The translations under genes and the position numbers were made by a program. From assembly GCF_047511655.1 (NCBI RefSeq), contig NC_133397.1, positions 40,562,001 through 40,626,000 of the forward strand: a DNA stretch of 64,000 nt. Direction: 5' to 3'. The stretch is from Castor canadensis (lineage: Eukaryota; Chordata; Mammalia; Rodentia; Castoridae). The notes under the pieces were generated by a model that saw only the letters and a list, made by a program, of their open reading frames with translations, was not told where the DNA came from and did no database searches. Position 1 is the first letter of the stretch. Every line of letters begins with the position of its first letter. Positions 60,365-64,000 of this stretch are shown here, piece by piece.

Positions 60365-60955
60365 ATGGACAGGACATTCTGCACCCATTCAGCAGTGCAA
60401 CCCTTCACCACTCCTCTTTTCTCTGACAAGTCCTATTTCCATGTCAGGGTGGCAGGCCCTGGAGAGCAGGAGTCACAGCTTGCCCAGCTCTGCATTTCCC
60501 CCGAGGGATCAGTGGCAGCTCCCTGCACAATGTGGGCTGCTTGGTCAAGAAATGGAGAAGAAGCGTTTTCTCTCTTCTTTCTGTTGCCTTCTCTGTGGCA
60601 ATCAGGCCAGCAGCCAGAAAAATCTGGACTCTCCCGCCATTGCTTCGTGTGCCTCCGCACTCCAGAGCTGTGGGGAGGGGAGAAGCCCAAGGTAGTGGCA
60701 CAGAGGCCTCTTTGGTGCCAGGAGCCAGCAGGCCTAGCCCACATTCCCTTAGGGGACTGATGAAGAACAAGGGAGGGGAGAGGCCACACACCCAGGAGTT
60801 CAGAGCAAGAGAGTTCCCAGCCACTCCTCAGTGTGTCCCCTCCCAGCATTAAATCAACAGTGTCCTCCGATTTCACAGCACCTCTTTCTAAATGAGAAAG
60901 GGAAACCCGTGACCTTTGCTGAGCACTGCTGGGGAACAGACTCTGAGCATGATAG
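60364..60955. other. Moderately GC-rich intergenic DNA
   Basis: Longest frames of the right half (up to 147 codons) occur here on both strands, as expected from local GC content. No known protein is recognised and no splice or promoter structure is seen. Confidence 0.4.
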
Positions 60956-60959
60956 CTTG

Positions 60960-61130
60960 CAGAGGTAGGCTAGGTACATCCTTAGAATTGGGGACACAGG
61001 CTACATCTTATTACCTCTAATTTATAGATCAGAAAACCGTAGCTAACAGATCCCCCAAGTCACAACCAGAAAGCACTTAGGCTAGGATTTGAGGGCCCCA
61101 GGCTGTCTGATTCCAGAGCCCACCCCCTCA
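60960..61130 (-). repeat. MIR element, reverse
   Basis: 'cttattacctctaatttata', gatcagaaaaccgtagctaa and 'gtctgattccagagcccac' fit reverse MIR. Confidence 0.65.
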
Positions 61131-64000
61131 GCTTCAGCAGGCTGCCTCCCTAGCAGGTGGCAGGGAGGCAGCTGACTCATGGCTTTCAATTCATTCAGTT
61201 CTCTTTTCTGCATTAACATTGCTTCAGCCTAATGAACAAATACTGCATTATGTATTTCTCACTTTGCAAACATCCACATGAGGCTGGTTGCCTGCAAGCC
61301 CAAAGTGTCACAGCATTTTCAGGTGACATTGACAGCCTGGCTTATGGGGTAGTTAAAAAAGAATCAGAGACCATCTAACTAGGGATCCTTAAGCTAGGGC
61401 TCAAGAAGGGGATCTCAGAGAGTCTCTGTAAAGCCCTGGATTTCTGTATACCTGCATTCTCCTAGGGCAAGTTTCCAGAACTCCCATCAGATTCTCAAAG
61501 AGGCTTTAAGCCCCAAAGGGTTAAGAACTGCACACATTCCAGCCAAACCCAGACCTCATATTCCCAGGCTCGTTCCTGCCATGTTCCATGAGGCAGCACA
61601 ATTTGTGATAGAGAAAACCCAGAGCTAAGCGCCAGAAGCAGAATCTGAGCTCTGAATCTTCTGGCAAACATTTTAAAGCCTCATGAATTATTAAAATGGT
61701 TAATTAAGTCAACCTTCACCAGAGAATATTTGCTTTTCCCCCTCATCATTGAGCTCACTGAGAGACTTGACTTTACTCCATTCTTCGCTCAAGAGCAAGG
61801 TTAGTTCCTTTGGTTCCTTCTTTGCCAGTCTAGGGAGAACTTTGAGTAGCCTGTGTAACCTGCTGACCTCAGGGTACTCATCAGAGAGGCTCCGAACCCA
61901 TTTTCTCCTCTTTGCTTTTCTGTATTGGGGCAGTTCTGCTCTGTGCAACTTATTGCTACTTTAAGCCCACACCATTTATTATGTGAGGCATTCTCCTCAC
62001 TAGCCTGTGTCACCCATGCTCTCACATCTTTCCCTCTTACTAGAATCAATCTCCCCCTGAGATGCCATGAGTGAGTGGCCTAGAGCCAAAAAAAAAATAT
62101 CACCACCATCAAGTTTAGCCTATGATGTGAGTTGCACTGGCTTCTGCTCAGTTGTGTGACAAGACCACCTTCACACCCAGCCCTATATTTTCAAGCACAG
62201 TTACCAGGTTTTACCCTCCTCCTCCCTCCTTCCCTCCCTAAATTCTGTTTTCACAAGCTCCTTTTCCAGTTCCACTTCATTATCTTATCTTATCTTATCT
62301 GTTTCAACTTCATCTATTTCCAACTAGATTGTAAACTCCTTCAGGGCAAGAACTTATTTTTCTTTCTCCTAATATACTTACCAACAGGTTTGAATTAGCT
62401 AGATGCCATATAAAAACTATTAATTATAAAATAGGCTTCTCTCCAGCATCCCTCACCCCCCACTCCCCAGTCTTTGAAGCTGATCACTTGCCAAGAGGGT
62501 CCATCACCTCTTGAAGATGTAGAGCCCAAGCCTGGGATAAGGAACTCAGTCTCACCATTCCCATAGGCCAACTGCTCCAACTGATCGCCACAGGGGACTC
62601 CCCAAGGGATTGCAACACTGTACTGGATAAGAGATGGCAAGAGACCATTGCCAAGTCACTAACCAAAAGTGCAAGGGAAGTGCTTGCTGTCACATTTCCC
62701 TAACCTGAAATGCCATGGGGTACACATCCAACCCCAACCCTTCTCATATCTGTGCCCTGTCAGGAACACAGAGCATCAGTGAAACTCAAGCCTCCCTCTC
62801 TGTTGCAACCCAGTTGCCACCTCAGATTGAGGGTAACAGAAATCACAGGATCAGGTATAGGGAAGAGGGGGCCTGATGGGGCCCAGGATGGCAGGGACAG
62901 AGAGAACACAGGAACTCATCCTGGAGAAATGAGAAAACACAGGAAAACAGGACTACAGGAGAGTCAAGTTCCCATACCCTTGCTCCATTGTCCCATTAGA
63001 ACTCATTTACAGAACACAAAATGCAAGAGTTTCAAGATGTCAACTGCAGAGGGCTCAACCTCACATATTGCATTGATAGTGGGAGGCCTGTGTTTCATGG
63101 TCACTCTCTATGGGGCTCTTCAAAGTGTGGAGCCCTGGGTGGCGACATTGGTCACAGGTCCATGAAAGTAGTCCTGCTTGCCAACCTGTTCCCTGAAATC
63201 TTGGCATAACTCTAATGTGGGAAAATACAATGAGTAAAATTCACTTAGGGAATCACAGAGTGACCCTAATGACTATGGCTAAAACCCCTTCTCACATTCA
63301 CTGTTTGTATGTACACAGGAATCGTGACTTTACTCTGTAGGGAATGAGTAAAATGTGCCCAGGAAGTCACTTAGTGAATATTTAACAATCAGACACACAG
63401 CTTTAGTAGAAAATTCTGGATACTTTCTCTTTTCTTTTTAAGCCTGCCTCCCCTCTCCTCACTGAAGTCATTTTCCTTTTTATTTTCTACAAACTCAAGA
63501 AATCTTTAATATTGTTAGACTAGCAATGGTTAGAACAAATTTTACGCAATTCCTATGAAGCCTTGATGAGATAGATGCAGTGTCACACTTTGGTTTTCAA
63601 CCCAGTGTTAACCAATGGAAAGAAGCTAGGTACTATTTTTCTCTCCCTCACATCTTTAATTCATGACTGTAGCTGAATATTTATCCTAAAAAGATTTTCA
63701 AAAGGTTGATTGATCTGACGGGCACTGGCCTGGATCAGATCCCATGATAGTTAGTGCTATTTGTTTTTGTTTTAACACAAGCAAACAGTCCCTTTCCTCA
63801 GTAACTGAAGGCTGGATAGAGTCAAGCTGGCTTCCAGAGCTGGATTTCTGAGCTTGGCTAAGGCAGGGCCTGCTGCCTGTTTGCACTGGTGGTATCTGGG
63901 GAAGAGAACTGGGTGCTTTACTTGACTCAGAATTTCTCTTTCTTCTTTTAAACTTCACCTGCCCTTGGCTTGTTGTGTGTGCCTTATCCAACACCCAGCT
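61131..64000. other. Intergenic DNA toward the EPCAM side
   Basis: Mostly unassigned. Includes a repeat-free AT-rich block at 61180-61290, a 79-codon charged minus-strand frame at 61709-61948, a (TCTTA)n run at 62277-62300 and a 151-codon plus-strand frame at 62710-63165 with no recognisable family. No EPCAM sequence is seen. Confidence 0.4.

Noticed and set aside
60365..60876. Overlapping frames of 131, 147, 126 and 106 codons
   Set aside because: Four mutually exclusive frames on both strands of GC-richer DNA; no recognisable protein or exon signals.
62710..63165. 151-codon plus-strand frame
   Set aside because: No known family, no promoter or poly(A) context; length is within chance for this composition.

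Overview
The window is vertebrate nuclear DNA: intron-rich, full of retroposons, with no prokaryotic gene layout. The interspersed repeats point to a rodent. B1-type (7SL-derived) and ID-type (tRNA-derived) SINEs occur alone and as head-to-tail B1-ID composites, many with poly-A tails and target-site duplications. I saw no B2 elements, so mouse and rat are unlikely. The B1-ID composites with a 'ggagtggctcaag...' ID half look like those I associate with Castorimorpha, beaver (Castor) being the best guess; this species call rests on memory and is moderate at most. Ancient mammalian repeats (MIR, MER5-like hAT, L1M, MaLR LTRs) are also present.

Two protein-coding genes can be supported, both on the minus strand. 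CALM2 (calmodulin) is complete. Its six coding exons lie at 48161-48163, 42573-42603, 35374-35517, 35177-35283, 34219-34354 and 33344-33372, adding up to 450 nt (149 codons plus stop). It has a strongly conserved-looking 3' UTR ending at an AATAAA near 32750 and a CpG-rich promoter around 48.2-48.7 kb. Downstream of it (to the left) is the 5' part of STPG4 (sperm-tail PG-rich repeat protein 4, C2orf61/GSE). Coding exons 1-4 were found at 28492-28572, 26204-26263, 24929-25186 and 12372-12436, all with consistent phase and splice sites. The remaining exons were not found and presumably lie to the left of the window. The order STPG4-CALM2 in tandem matches the human 2p21 block (TTC7A-STPG4-CALM2-EPCAM), which identifies the calmodulin paralogue.

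Layout: 1-12371, STPG4 intron 4 (repeats and unassigned sequence). 12437-24928, STPG4 intron 3, dominated by an ancient antisense L1 (about 14.26-19.3 kb) carrying a solo-LTR-like insertion, a nested L1 tail and SINEs. 24.9-28.6 kb, STPG4 exons 3-1 and CpG promoter with an RFX-like X-box. 28.7-32.7 kb, the intergenic gap. 32.7-48.3 kb, CALM2, whose 7-kb intron 2 is packed with composite SINEs. 48.7-64 kb, intergenic DNA toward EPCAM (not reached), with three MaLR-type LTRs, an ancient L1, microsatellites and stretches that look like conserved non-coding DNA.

The two genes are not known to work together: CALM2 is a housekeeping calcium sensor and STPG4 is a germline/sperm-tail family protein. 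I found no undescribed multi-gene system. The most unusual items are multimeric B1-B1-B1-ID SINEs flanked by duplications as single units, a solo LTR inside an old L1, a tandem duplication in CALM2 intron 1, and a second CpG block inside CALM2 intron 1.
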